Source: DATBFX01 sp036558305
Lineage (GTDB): Bacteria; Chloroflexota; Chloroflexia; Thermomicrobiales; UBA6265
Assembly (NCBI GenBank): GCA_036558305.1
Contig: DATBFX010000271.1
Location: 1-36,653 of the forward strand
Direction: 5' to 3'
Length of the DNA: 36,653 nucleotides
The notes beneath the pieces were generated by a model. That model had not been told where the DNA came from. It searched no databases and was given only the letters and a program-made list of their open reading frames with translations. Below, in pieces: positions 1-8,759 of this stretch (positions within the stretch are counted from its first letter, which is position 1; each line of letters begins with the position of its first letter). Position numbers and translations under genes: made by a program.

Positions 1-1553
1 AAGGCCAGCCCCGATTCGGTGAACGAGGTGCCGGGCCACGGGCAGACGGCCCGCCAGCCGTCGTGGTAGAGCGAGCGGTGGCCCATCATCTCGAAGTACT
101 GGGTGACGTGCAGGGCGGGCGCCGCGGCGGCGTCGAACGAAGAGGTCAGGCTAAAACCTTGCAGCGGCGACTGGGTGACGCCGCGGATCTGCGCCGGCGG
201 CTCGATCCCCAGCGCGTCCAGCACCGTCGGTACCATGTCGATCGCGTGGCAATACTGGTCGCGGATCTCGCCCTTGGCCGCGATGCCCTTGGGCCAGGCG
301 ACGATGAAGGGGTCCGAGGTGCCGCCGCGGTAGGTCTCCCGCTTCCAACGGCGGAACGGGGTATTCCCGGCATGGGTCCAGCCCCAGGGGTAATGGTTGA
401 AGTACTTCGGCCCGCCGATGTCGTCGATGGCCGCCAGATTCTGCTGGAGGTTGTCGGGCACGTTGTTGAAGAACTTGCCCTCGTTGACCGAGCCGTTCGG
501 ACCGCCCTCGGCGCTGGCGCCGTTGTCCGAGATCACCATGATCAGGGTGTTCTCGTATTCGCCCATCTCCTTGAGGAAGGCGATCAGCTCGCCGATGTAG
601 TGGTCGGTGTGTTCGAGGTAGCCGGCGAAGACCTCCATCATCCGCGCGTAGAGGCGCCGCTCTTCCGCCGGGAGGGAATCCCAGTCCTGCACGTCGGGGT
701 CGTGCCGCGAGAGCGTGGTCTTAGCCGGGATGATGCCGATCGATTTCTGCTTCTCGAACACCTGCTGGCGGTAGGCGTCCCAACCGGCGTCGAATGTCCC
801 CTTGTACTTGTCGGCCCACTCTTTGGGCACGTGGTGCGGCGCGTGCATGGCGCCGGTGCAGAAGTACATGAAGAACGGCTTGGTGGGGGCAACCTGCTTG
901 GCGTCGGCGATCATCGCCTTGGCCTTCTCGACCAGGTCGGGGGTGAGGTGGTAGCCCTCCTCGGGCGTCTTCGGCGGTTCGATCTGGCTGTTGTCGCGCA
1001 CCAGCTCCGGATAGTACTGGTGGGTGTCGCCGCCGAGGAACCCGTAGTAGCGCTCGAAGCCACGGCCCAGGGGCCAGCGGTCGTAGGGGCCGGCCGCCGA
1101 CGCCGCCTCGGCCGGCGTCAGGTGCCACTTGCCGATGGCGTAGGTGTTGTACCCCTGCTGGAGCAGCATTTCGGAGAGCATGCCGTTCTCGAAGGGGATG
1201 TAGCCGTTGCCGCCGGGATAGCCCGTCGAGCCTTCGGTGATACACGACATCCCGTTCGAGTGGTGGTTGCGGCCGGTCAGTATGCACGAGCGCGAGGGCG
1301 AGCAGAGCGCGGTGGTGTGCATGTTGTTGTAGCGCAGCCCGTCGGCCGCCAGCGCATCGAGGTTGGGCGTGTTGATCGGACTGCCGTAGCACCCCAGTTG
1401 GCCGAAACCCGTGTCGTCGAGGACGATGAACAGCACGTTCGGCGCGCCTTCCTTGGCGCGGAGCGGCTCCGGCCAGGCCGGCTGGGAGACGTCGAAGGTC
1501 CGACCGACGACTCCGTTGAATGCCGCACCCGGTTTGTATTCCCTCAATGCCAC
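1..1553 (-). CDS. Arylsulfatase (sulfatase family), C-terminus cut by window edge
   Basis: Hydrolyses sulfate esters; the natural substrate cannot be told from sequence. The reading frame is open from 1553 to the window edge (about 517 codons visible). Seen: an N-terminal NVLFIVLDDTGFGQLGC segment (metal-binding Asp pair of the alkaline-phosphatase fold), then the sulfatase signature CSPSRS with Cys84 as the predicted formylglycine residue, followed by TGRNHHSNG. Further on are HAPHHVPKEW and ISDNGASAEGG, which carry later metal and substrate ligands. The Cys-type motif implies activation by a formylglycine-generating enzyme, not present here. I chose the GTG at 1553 because AGGAGGG lies 8 bases upstream. 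No signal peptide is visible, so a cytoplasmic location is likely. No partner gene adjoins it within the window. Confidence 0.93.
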   Translation of the reverse strand, partial: MALREYKPGAAFNGVVGRTFDVSQPAWPEPLRAKEGAPNVLFIVLDDTGFGQLGCYGSPINTPNLDALAADGLRYNNMHTTALCSPSRSCILTGRNHHSNGMSCITEGSTGYPGGNGYIPFENGMLSEMLLQQGYNTYAIGKWHLTPAEAASAAGPYDRWPLGRGFERYYGFLGGDTHQYYPELVRDNSQIEPPKTPEEGYHLTPDLVEKAKAMIADAKQVAPTKPFFMYFCTGAMHAPHHVPKEWADKYKGTFDAGWDAYRQQVFEKQKSIGIIPAKTTLSRHDPDVQDWDSLPAEERRLYARMMEVFAGYLEHTDHYIGELIAFLKEMGEYENTLIMVISDNGASAEGGPNGSVNEGKFFNNVPDNLQQNLAAIDDIGGPKYFNHYPWGWTHAGNTPFRRWKRETYRGGTSDPFIVAWPKGIAAKGEIRDQYCHAIDMVPTVLDALGIEPPAQIRGVTQSPLQGFSLTSSFDAAAAPALHVTQYFEMMGHRSLYHDGWRAVCPWPGTSFTESGLA

Positions 1554-1845
1554 CTGCCTGACCCTCCTGCTTGTCGTCTGGTGGACAACACGATCGCCAA
1601 ACCGCCCCCGGTCGGCTTGCCATCGCGATGCGGTTGCGTTCCTCGGACGAGTTGGCGTGCTCCTTGTCGTCGAGGCGGTCGGGCAGCGGCTCCGACGGAG
1701 ACGATCCCAGACAGCCGATATGCCGTGCACGGAAGCGGTCTCGCCCACGCATCGCACGCCCGAGGTTACGACGGCCAGGGGTGCAGAATCATGATTCGAA
1801 ACGGTGTAATTGGAAGCACACGCCCAGAGCCGATCGCCGCTCGGG

Positions 1846-3159
1846 CTACGTCGTGAGCGCGGTCGGGGACCGTGGGCGAACATCGCTGCCCATGCCGATG
1901 CCCTGGGCGTCGCCGATGGCGGCAAAGACCCGGTCCCGTTCGACCGGGAACCCGAGCGCCACGGTTTCGTCGAGCGTGCGGAGTTCGACCTCAACGGAGG
2001 TGCGGAGTTCCGCCGGCACGGCGACGGCGAGGTCCGCGAGCAGGGCGCGAAGGCGGCGGACCACCTGGACGGAGGTGGCGCCGTACTGGCGGATCTCGGT
2101 CATGGCCAGGGTGAGGTAGTCCTCCCAGTCGGGCATCGGCGCCACCAGTCTCGGCCGGCCGCTCGCACCGCAAAAGGCGCCGCCGGACAGGCGCCGCCCG
2201 GCGAGCAGGACCAGAAGGTCTTCGATCCGGTCGACGACGTGGACGGCGGTGGTCGGGTCGTTGATGGCCGGCGAGAGGGCCTTCACGGCGATGTCGACGA
2301 GGATCCGCAGCGCGAACGCCGGGTCCTGCTCGAACGTGCGCTCGGGACCGAGCGCGATCACGCGCCGCATCGCCCGTTCGCGCAGATGCCGCCGCCCACC
2401 GTAGACCTCCAGGATCACGGTCCCGGTAGCGACGTAGTCGCCGACAGCGTGCGGCAAGACGAACAGGCAGTCCTCGCGCTCCGCGATGGCGACCAGGCCG
2501 CGTGCCGCGACCGCCAGGATGACGCCGCCTTCGCCGGTGTTGAGTAACCTCTGTACCGGTGCGCCGGTCGGCAGGGCAATCGGTGAGCCGCCATCGCCGG
2601 CAGGCTCGTCGTGGCGGTGGGGATAGACCTGCATGACGACGCGGCGCCCGATGCCGGCGACGCGTGTCGCCGCCGTCGCGGGGCGCAGCGTGTGGACGAA
2701 GGCGCTGAGAAAGGCGAGGAAGAAGATCACGCTGGCGAAGATGAGGAGACCGGCCACCAGGAGCGACAGGCCGGGAACGAAGCCGTTGCGCACCCGCGCC
2801 ATGACGAGGAAGGTGTACATCATCGTGCCGACGAAGACGCCGATGCTCAGCTTGAGCCTCGGATCACGGTAGGCCACGTGGAGGACGCGCGCCGAGAGTT
2901 GCGAACCGCCGAATTGGGGCAGGAGCAAGAGCATCGTGAAGACGAAACCGATGAAGCTGATCGTCCCGGCGAAAATCGCCGCGAGCAGGGTGACCGCCGT
3001 GCCCTCGCTGTAGGTTAGCGAGTCGGGTCTCGTCCCCGACTGGTCGAGTTTGAGCATGGCGAGCGCGAGCACGACGCCGAGCGCGGCGCAACCCACCGGG
3101 ATCACCCAGAAGCTGCTCTGCCAGTATTGCCGCACGCGAAACGTCAAAATCCAGCGCAT
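1846..3159 (-). CDS. DUF2254 family integral membrane protein
   Basis: Predicted inner-membrane protein of 437 residues with no known biochemical role. Four hydrophobic segments occupy roughly residues 17-36, 56-80, 104-121 and 128-155. A soluble C-terminal half follows, carrying the family hallmark DIAVKALSPAINDPTTAV at about 289-306. The motif and the layout of four helices plus a long cytosolic tail are characteristic of DUF2254 (COG4325). The ATG at 3159 is preferred because MRWILTF leads straight into the first helix; a GTG at 3219 would add 20 residues of non-family sequence. Neither has a strong ribosome site. It stands alone, 292 bases from the sulfatase. Confidence 0.88.
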   Translation of the reverse strand: MRWILTFRVRQYWQSSFWVIPVGCAALGVVLALAMLKLDQSGTRPDSLTYSEGTAVTLLAAIFAGTISFIGFVFTMLLLLPQFGGSQLSARVLHVAYRDPRLKLSIGVFVGTMMYTFLVMARVRNGFVPGLSLLVAGLLIFASVIFFLAFLSAFVHTLRPATAATRVAGIGRRVVMQVYPHRHDEPAGDGGSPIALPTGAPVQRLLNTGEGGVILAVAARGLVAIAEREDCLFVLPHAVGDYVATGTVILEVYGGRRHLRERAMRRVIALGPERTFEQDPAFALRILVDIAVKALSPAINDPTTAVHVVDRIEDLLVLLAGRRLSGGAFCGASGRPRLVAPMPDWEDYLTLAMTEIRQYGATSVQVVRRLRALLADLAVAVPAELRTSVEVELRTLDETVALGFPVERDRVFAAIGDAQGIGMGSDVRPRSPTALTT

Positions 3160-3422
3160 CGCCGGCCCACGCCACTTTCCATGCCCGGCGGTCGACGAGT
3201 CACCTGGGTGCACCGCCACTCGCGGGCGCTGCGCGCAAGGCTTCCGTCACCCGGCCGCCGGCACCGACGCTGCCAAGCGTATGGCGTTCGGGACGGGAGT
3301 GGGTCGACCAGGAGGGAGCAAAAGCGGACCATTCGGGGCGGCCGGGGAGTTGGCAGTCCGTAGTCACCGGCCGGTGCCGCGATGTGACGGTGCGGCGGCG
3401 ACCCGTGCTCGGGCGACCGCTC

Positions 3423-3938
3423 CTAGTGGAACGCCGCCTTGATGCCGACGATGAACCCGCCGATGGCGACGAGGATCAGGCCGCTGACCAGGCGACGTGC
3501 CCAATGCTCGTGCAGCAGCTTGCCGACGCGCCAGCCGTAGCCGAACAGGAAGAGGAACGCGACCGCCTGGGCCAGGTCGATCGCGTCATCGACGGTGAGT
3601 AGACCGAGCGCGGAGAGGATCATGACCAGCGTCGGCCCTTGAGCGCCGACCAGGATGGGCGCGACGTCGCGTCCAATCGCGCGCAGCTCGTCCCACAACA
3701 GGGTGCGCCCGCGGGAGAGCATCTCGGCGATCGAATCGGCGTAGGCGTCGACGAGGGCGACCGCGAGCGTCGTCCCGAAGAGCGAGACCGCGGCCTGCCA
3801 CGCCGACGGCGGGTGGAGCTCCATCACCTGCAGCACCGCCAGGACGGTCATCAGACCGTAGATCGCCCGCGAGACGGCCGCGTGGCCGACCTCCCGCACT
3901 GCAGACGTCGGCTCGCCACCTCCGCTGCCACCCGTCAT
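3423..3938 (-). CDS. Small integral membrane protein, family not identified
   Basis: A 171-residue protein I cannot assign to a named family with confidence. It begins with a polar, Gly-rich stretch of about 25 residues. Four hydrophobic segments follow: one around RAIYGLMTVLAVLQV, a second around AAVSLFGTTLAVALVDAY, a third around GPTLVMILSALGLLTV that runs on into AVAFLFLFGYGWRVG, and a C-terminal one ending GGFIVGIKAAF. The segment VDAYADSIAEML between helices is the most distinctive soluble part; it is acidic and could be a binding site, but that is inference. The start at 3938 (ATG) has GGAGGG about 10 bases upstream; an in-frame GTG nine bases further out is too close to that site. Confidence 0.75.
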   Translation of the reverse strand: MTGGSGGGEPTSAVREVGHAAVSRAIYGLMTVLAVLQVMELHPPSAWQAAVSLFGTTLAVALVDAYADSIAEMLSRGRTLLWDELRAIGRDVAPILVGAQGPTLVMILSALGLLTVDDAIDLAQAVAFLFLFGYGWRVGKLLHEHWARRLVSGLILVAIGGFIVGIKAAFH

Positions 3939-4079
3939 TCGCCCCACGCCCTCCGTTCCTCACTCGATCCGCCACGCGGCCGCGACCGACCGCTGCCGGG
4001 CATCCCCTTCCCTCGGTTGCCCGGCTCCGGCGTCGGGTGCACTTCGCGCGGCGGCACCGCGAACCTGAGTAACCCTCGC

Positions 4080-5477
4080 CTACGGCACCGCCGCGTTCTC
4101 GGCGCTGGCCTGCTTGTAGTAGTACGCGCTCATCTTGGGCGTCCGCTGCTGGGTCTGGTAGTCGACGTAGACCAACCCGAACCGGTTGGCGAAACCGGCG
4201 GTCCACTCGAAGTTGTCCATCAGGCTCCAGAGGAAGTAGCCCCGCACCGGCGCCCCATCGGCGATCGCCCGCTGGAGTTGGGCCAGGTGGTTGCGCAAGA
4301 ACATCACGCGGTCGGTGTCATAGACGCAGCCGTCGGCGGCCAGCGTGTCGCTCGCCGCGCAGCCGTTCTCGGTGATGTAGATCGCCTTCGGGTGCCAGAG
4401 CGACTCCACCTGCCGCGGGGCCCAGTAGAGGGACTCGGGTCCGAGCAGGTGCCAGGACGAGGCCATCTTCGGGTGCGAGGCGTTGAGCGGGACCGCCCGG
4501 TACCCCGGCGCCTGATCGGCGGCCAGGACGTACTCGCTCGGCCGGTAGACGTTGATGCCGACGAAGTCGACCGGCGTGGCGATCACCTTCAGCTCGTCGT
4601 CGGTGAACTTCGGGGCGTCGTTGCCGGCCGCCTGGAGGTACGCGTCGGTGTACTTCCCTTCGAGCATGACGGTCAGGTAGCCGGCATTCTGTTCGCGCGT
4701 GGCGATCTCGGCGGCCTTGATGTGCTCGGGGGTCGGGACCAGCGGCACGGCGCAGTTGATGTTCTCGGCGAAACCGCACTCGGTCCCCGGTTTTCCCCTG
4801 GCCCGGATCGCCTGCACGGCCAGGCCGTGGCCGAGCACGCTGTGGTGGCGGACCTGGTTCAGCGCGGCCGGCTCCAGCTTGAGCCCGGGGGCAAGTTCGA
4901 TGCTCACCTGCTTGCCGCCCACCTCCAGGTCGAGTCCGCGGTGCCCCATGTCCACGAACGAGTGGAACTCGTTGATCGTGAAGAAGTGCTTGACCCGATC
5001 GGAGAGCTGCTCGGCGACGTACCCCGCGTAGTCCGCGAACGCCGCGACCGTGTCGCGCGACTGCCATCCGCCCTTGTCCTGGAGCGCCTGCGGCAGGTCC
5101 CAGTGGTAGAGCGTGGCGAAGGGTTCGATACCGGCGGCGAGGAGTTCGTCCGCCAGGCGGCTGTAGAAGTCGAGACCCTTGGCGTTCGGTTGGCCGGTGC
5201 CGTCCGGGAAGATCCGGGGCCAGGCGATCGAGAACCGATAGGCCGTGATCCCCAGGCTCTTCATCAGCGCGACGTCGTCCCTGTACCGATGGTAGTGGTC
5301 GTTGGCGACGTCGCCGGTGGACCCGTCGTGGATCTTGCCGGGCGTGTGGGCGTAGGTGTCCCAGATCGAGCGGCCCTTGCCGTCCTCGTTCCAGGCGCCC
5401 TCGATCTGGTAGGCCGAGGTGGCAGCGCCCCACTGGAATCCCTGCGGAAACGTGCGACGGCTGTTTTGGTCGGCCAT
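4080..5477 (-). CDS. Beta-glucosidase, glycoside hydrolase family 1
   Basis: Retaining GH1 enzyme of 465 residues, the usual family length, expected to cleave beta-linked glucosides or galactosides. Seen: the N-terminal FQWGAATSAYQIEGAW signature, YHWDLPQALQ around residue 124, the acid/base glutamate E170 in TINEF, the nucleophile E370 in YITENG, and the C-terminal GYFLWSLMDNFEW that shapes the sugar pocket. The acid/base motif normally reads T-x-N-E-P; here Phe replaces Pro, which is unusual but leaves the glutamate intact. There is no signal peptide, so it acts in the cytoplasm. Start ATG 5477 follows AGGAGGG at good spacing. It lies 100 bases downstream of the phosphodiesterase gene and in the same minus-strand run as a GH3 enzyme, suggesting shared use of imported oligosaccharides. 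Confidence 0.96.
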   Translation of the reverse strand: MADQNSRRTFPQGFQWGAATSAYQIEGAWNEDGKGRSIWDTYAHTPGKIHDGSTGDVANDHYHRYRDDVALMKSLGITAYRFSIAWPRIFPDGTGQPNAKGLDFYSRLADELLAAGIEPFATLYHWDLPQALQDKGGWQSRDTVAAFADYAGYVAEQLSDRVKHFFTINEFHSFVDMGHRGLDLEVGGKQVSIELAPGLKLEPAALNQVRHHSVLGHGLAVQAIRARGKPGTECGFAENINCAVPLVPTPEHIKAAEIATREQNAGYLTVMLEGKYTDAYLQAAGNDAPKFTDDELKVIATPVDFVGINVYRPSEYVLAADQAPGYRAVPLNASHPKMASSWHLLGPESLYWAPRQVESLWHPKAIYITENGCAASDTLAADGCVYDTDRVMFLRNHLAQLQRAIADGAPVRGYFLWSLMDNFEWTAGFANRFGLVYVDYQTQQRTPKMSAYYYKQASAENAAVP

Positions 5478-5577
5478 GGCTTCGTCCCTCCTGTGTCGCG
5501 ATGATCTGCCGACTACTGAACCGATGACCTGACGTTCTCGCTGTGCCTCCTTTCGCTCGGCAGTGACGGCGCGCGCG

Positions 5578-7641
5578 TCATACGGGGTGCGCGATCGGGT
5601 CGCATTGAGCGTCACGCTGGGGCGTGCGGCCGTCGCCCTGGAGGTATTGCCGCCAGCCCGAGAGCACCTGGTGGACGGTTGCGGCCCCGACAATGGACTC
5701 CTCCGGCCGTGGCAGCGCGACGGGCGCGAGGATGAACGGGCGCGTCTGCGGGCCGCCGAGACCGCCGTGGAACGAGATCAGCTCCTCGAACGCGCACCCC
5801 TCGTCGAGTTCGGGGTCGTAGAAACTCCCGGCCATGATGTCGGCGACGTGCGGGAAGCCGTCGGTGCGGAGCAGGTGCCGTGGCGCGTTGGGTGAGAAGG
5901 CGGCGAGCGGATCCTCGCCTTCGACCCGGCCCTCGTCGAGGTAGTGCTCGCCGCGTGGACCGAGCGCGACCGCGCCGTGCGCGGCCGAGCGGACCAGGAT
6001 CCAGCCGACGTGCGGGTGCGACCGCAAGGCCGGGATCAGGCGCGGATGGCGCGCTTCGAGCTCCTCGCGAGTGAGCCGGCGCGGCTCCTCCATCAGGTAG
6101 ATGAGACCGAGGTTGCCCGAGCCGAGCACGACGACCCGTCGACCGGAGATGTTCTTCTTCGACGGCTTCGCCCGTTTGCCGGTTTGGCCGGTCGCCTCGC
6201 CGATCGCCAGGCCGACCATGTGCTGCTGCTCGTCGCCGCCGGCGATGCCTTCGACCTCGGCCGCCTCGACCGATCGCTCGACCAACTCGTCCAGACCGTA
6301 GCCGTTCCGCTGCTTGAAGGTCGCGCCCTGGGTTTGGCCGTGGTCGGAAAGCACGACGATCTCGTACGGCCGCGGGGCGTAGCGGCGCGCCCGCTCGATG
6401 CGGCCGAACTGCTCGTCGAGTTTGCGCAACGCTTCGAGGGTGTCCGCGCGTTCCAACCCCGAGTGGTGGGCGACCTCGTCGTAGCTCGAAAAGGTCGCAT
6501 AGATCGCCGGGCGCCCGCGCATCATGTCCGTGAGCACGCCGTACACGATCAGGTCGCGCACGATGACGCACATCGCCCCGCGCATCAGCGGGTAGATGCC
6601 GCCACGGTGGCCCCGCGGCCGGACGTCGCGCCGTTTCTGCCGCACGGCCGCCGACCACTCGATCAGCACCTCCCAGACGAACAGGACCAACGCGCGCGTG
6701 ACGTTGAACGAGTTGGCGAAGAACGCGCGGTAGCCCGGGTTGGCGCGCTTTTCCTCCTCCATCCGGCTGACCGTGAGGATCACGGCTTCGGCCTCGCCGG
6801 AGAGGAGGTTGCCCCGGCTGGCGCCGCCGTCCACGAGCAGCCCGATCCCGGTGGCCCGCTCGCGCTCGATCCGCGCGCAGTCGGGCGGCGCGGAGCAGGT
6901 CATCATCGTCCCGCTCTCCTTTTCGACCCAGCGGAAAGCCGGAATGTCGTGGTTGGAGCCGAGCAGGATACCCGCCTGGCTCGCTCCGGTCTGGGACGAC
7001 AGATCGGGCTCCCACTCGAGCAGGTAGTGCGTGTCCTCGGCGAGCCAGCGCGCCATATTCGGGGCGTTCCCGTCGCGCATCGCCCGCCGCAGCACCGGCA
7101 GCGCCAGTCCGTCGATCTCGAGGAACACGATCCCCGGCACGTCGGTGCGTGATATGCCACCTTGCCGCCCGGCGACCCGCTGCACGACGCGGAGCGAGTA
7201 CGCGTCGTCGTCGTTCGCCGAGAACACGACCTCGAGGACGACGCTCACGGCGGCGAGGACGATCGCCGCGAGCAGCGCCCACCCGAACGAGTCGACGGTG
7301 AAGCTGCCGAGCACGTCGTCGGCGATCTGCAGGACGAAGGCGTTCAGCACCAGCGCAAGCAGAAAACCGAGTACGAGCGTCAGGGGCAACCGTATCGCGG
7401 CGAAGACGGGCGGTACGACCGCGTTCAATGCGCCGATGATGAGGGCGACGAGCAAAGCGCCGCCGGCGTCGGCGACGTCGACCCCTGGCAGGATCGCCGC
7501 GGTCACGGCCAGCGCGATCGCGCCGATCACCAAGGAGACGAGCAATTGCAGCGGCTTGAATCGAAGCAGCTCCGGCTGCCAGATGCGCGTTTCGCCGTGC
7601 TCCATCGGGCCGCGATCGGTGCCGCGATCGTCCTGCGTCAC
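5578..7641 (-). CDS. Membrane-anchored alkaline phosphatase superfamily protein (holin-IV-like N-terminus fused to phosphodiesterase)
   Basis: A 687-residue two-part protein. Residues about 30-140 hold four hydrophobic helices (LLVSLVIGAIALAVTAAI, ALLVALIIGALNAVVPPVF, LPLTLVLGFLLALVLNAF, ALLAAIVLAAVSVVLEVVF), resembling the phage-holin superfamily IV/YvlD-type membrane domain. From about 168 it is an alkaline-phosphatase-superfamily domain of the type I phosphodiesterase/nucleotide pyrophosphatase kind: D177 in FLEIDG, a Ser/Thr nucleophile candidate in QTGASQAG (218-221), D388 and H392 in YDEVAHH, D433-H434 in LSDHG and H625 in SFHGG. These match the two-metal site. The substrate is unknown; a phosphodiester or phospholipid at the membrane is plausible. 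GTG 7641 follows GAGGAGGG at 6 bases. Confidence 0.86.
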   Translation of the reverse strand: MTQDDRGTDRGPMEHGETRIWQPELLRFKPLQLLVSLVIGAIALAVTAAILPGVDVADAGGALLVALIIGALNAVVPPVFAAIRLPLTLVLGFLLALVLNAFVLQIADDVLGSFTVDSFGWALLAAIVLAAVSVVLEVVFSANDDDAYSLRVVQRVAGRQGGISRTDVPGIVFLEIDGLALPVLRRAMRDGNAPNMARWLAEDTHYLLEWEPDLSSQTGASQAGILLGSNHDIPAFRWVEKESGTMMTCSAPPDCARIERERATGIGLLVDGGASRGNLLSGEAEAVILTVSRMEEEKRANPGYRAFFANSFNVTRALVLFVWEVLIEWSAAVRQKRRDVRPRGHRGGIYPLMRGAMCVIVRDLIVYGVLTDMMRGRPAIYATFSSYDEVAHHSGLERADTLEALRKLDEQFGRIERARRYAPRPYEIVVLSDHGQTQGATFKQRNGYGLDELVERSVEAAEVEGIAGGDEQQHMVGLAIGEATGQTGKRAKPSKKNISGRRVVVLGSGNLGLIYLMEEPRRLTREELEARHPRLIPALRSHPHVGWILVRSAAHGAVALGPRGEHYLDEGRVEGEDPLAAFSPNAPRHLLRTDGFPHVADIMAGSFYDPELDEGCAFEELISFHGGLGGPQTRPFILAPVALPRPEESIVGAATVHQVLSGWRQYLQGDGRTPQRDAQCDPIAHPV

Positions 7642-7702
7642 GATGCTCCCTCCTCGTTCAAGGAATTCAATCTGAAGTTATCGTCCATTGCGCGCATCAC
7701 CC

Positions 7703-7888
7703 TTATACCACCGCGCCGAGCACGCGGACCGTCGACGGCCCGAGCGCCTGCGCGACCTTCGGCCGCCCCAGCAGGCGCTGCGCCAGCCGCCGCATCGCCA
7801 CGGCCACCGCGTAGCGGGCGACCAGGACCAGGGCTGCGGCGCCGAGGCGAGCCCCGATCGTCAGCGCCAGGTCGACCGCGTGGTCAAT
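7703..7888 (-). pseudogene. Possible remnant of a mechanosensitive (MscS-type) channel N-terminus
   Basis: A 61-codon open stretch, starting at an unusual ATT or simply inherited from a longer frame, reads as one membrane helix and a basic amphipathic tail: LALTIGARLGAAALVLVARY, then AVAMRRLAQRLLGRPKVAQ and ALGPSTVRVLGAVV before TAA. This order resembles the first helix and linker of MscS-family proteins. The stop falls where the pore helix should continue, so no channel could form. A ribosome-like GGGAGGA sits just upstream of the ATT. It lies between the DUF4203 and phosphodiesterase genes on the same strand. It could instead be a genuine one-helix small protein; the MscS reading is by eye only. 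Confidence 0.35.
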
Positions 7889-7959
7889 CTCGCTCGTCCT
7901 CCCGGACCGGCGGCCTCCACGGTGCCGGGCTTGGCGCCGGTGCCAGCCGCCGCCACTCG

Positions 7960-8559
7960 CTAGATCCGCACGGCGCGGCGCAGGCGCCGCTCGTTCCTCT
8001 GCGCCAGCCCGCTGATCGCGAAGATGACGACGAAGAGGAAGAGCGACAGACGCTGGTAAAGGCTCGACGACGGGTCGGTGGTCACGGTTTCGAACCGGGA
8101 ATGGAACAGGACCTGGGTGCCGTAGAGGATCATGAACGACCCGCCGGCGGCCATCGCCAGCAGGAGGAGGTTGTCCCCGAGCCGGCGGCCGAAAAAGGCG
8201 ACGAGCGCGGCGGCGGCGACGGCGACGACGAGCGAGAAGACGTCGCCGGGCCGGGAACCGAAGATGTCGATGAGGCCGAGCACCGCGATCCCCAGGATCA
8301 GGCCGAGGACGGCACCGGCGATCCAGAGGGCGAAACCGACCAGCGCGTAGAAGGCGAAAGCGACGACGAAGCCGGCGATGAAGGCCGAGACGATGCGGAC
8401 GGTCTCGGACTGCCCCTCGAGGACCTTCATGGCCAGCAGAAAGCCGAGCCCGAAGCCGATCGCCCCCAGCGCGAACTGGAAGAGCAGCGTGCCGTAGACG
8501 GCGACGAAGACGCCAGCGCCGACGAGTGCGATGCCCCAGAGCAGGTTTTGTCCCGACAC
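7960..8559 (-). CDS. DUF4203 (TMEM198-like) membrane protein
   Basis: A 199-residue protein made mostly of hydrophobic helices, about seven: LLWGIALVGAGVFVAVYG, FALGAIGFGLGFLLAM, IVSAFIAGFVVAFAFYALVG, LWIAGAVLGLILGIAVLGLI, VFSLVVAVAAAALVAFFG, LLLLAMAAGGSFMILYG and LSLFLFVVIFAISGLA. The pattern of Gly-rich helices with a small-residue kink matches DUF4203; no biochemical role is established for bacterial members. The C-terminus is basic (RNERRLRRAVRI), suggesting a cytosolic end. I chose the GTG at 8559 because GGGAGGAG is 4 bases before it; a GTG at 8592 gives 11 extra residues but lacks a site. It is 72 bases upstream of the channel-like remnant and may share its transcript. Confidence 0.8.
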   Translation of the reverse strand: MSGQNLLWGIALVGAGVFVAVYGTLLFQFALGAIGFGLGFLLAMKVLEGQSETVRIVSAFIAGFVVAFAFYALVGFALWIAGAVLGLILGIAVLGLIDIFGSRPGDVFSLVVAVAAAALVAFFGRRLGDNLLLLAMAAGGSFMILYGTQVLFHSRFETVTTDPSSSLYQRLSLFLFVVIFAISGLAQRNERRLRRAVRI

Positions 8560-8728
8560 GGCGCTCCTCCCATTCGCTGCGGACGACCGCACGATCGGCC
8601 TCCCGGCCCAGCACCACCAGGTGGCCGCCTGCCCGCCGAGCAGGCGGCAGCCATACCCGCGACCACCGGTTCTGCTACGCCCCGACCGTCGCGATCGGTC
8701 CGCAGTTCTGATCGGTCACGGGTTGCCA

Positions 8729-8744
8729 CCCCGCCATGGCGGGG
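8729..8744. terminator. Short perfect palindrome after the GH3 gene
   Basis: CCCCGCCATGGCGGGG is a perfect 16-base palindrome 15 bases beyond the GH3 stop codon. It could fold into a GC-only hairpin that ends the GH3 transcript, but no T-run follows on the minus strand, so it is not a classic intrinsic terminator. Confidence 0.3.
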
Positions 8745-8759
8745 ATTCCAATCAGCACC

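Noticed and set aside
63..1856. A 597-codon open frame on the plus strand opposite the sulfatase
   Set aside because: It is an antisense shadow in GC-rich DNA; the minus frame carries the CSPSR sulfatase motif and a strong ribosome site.
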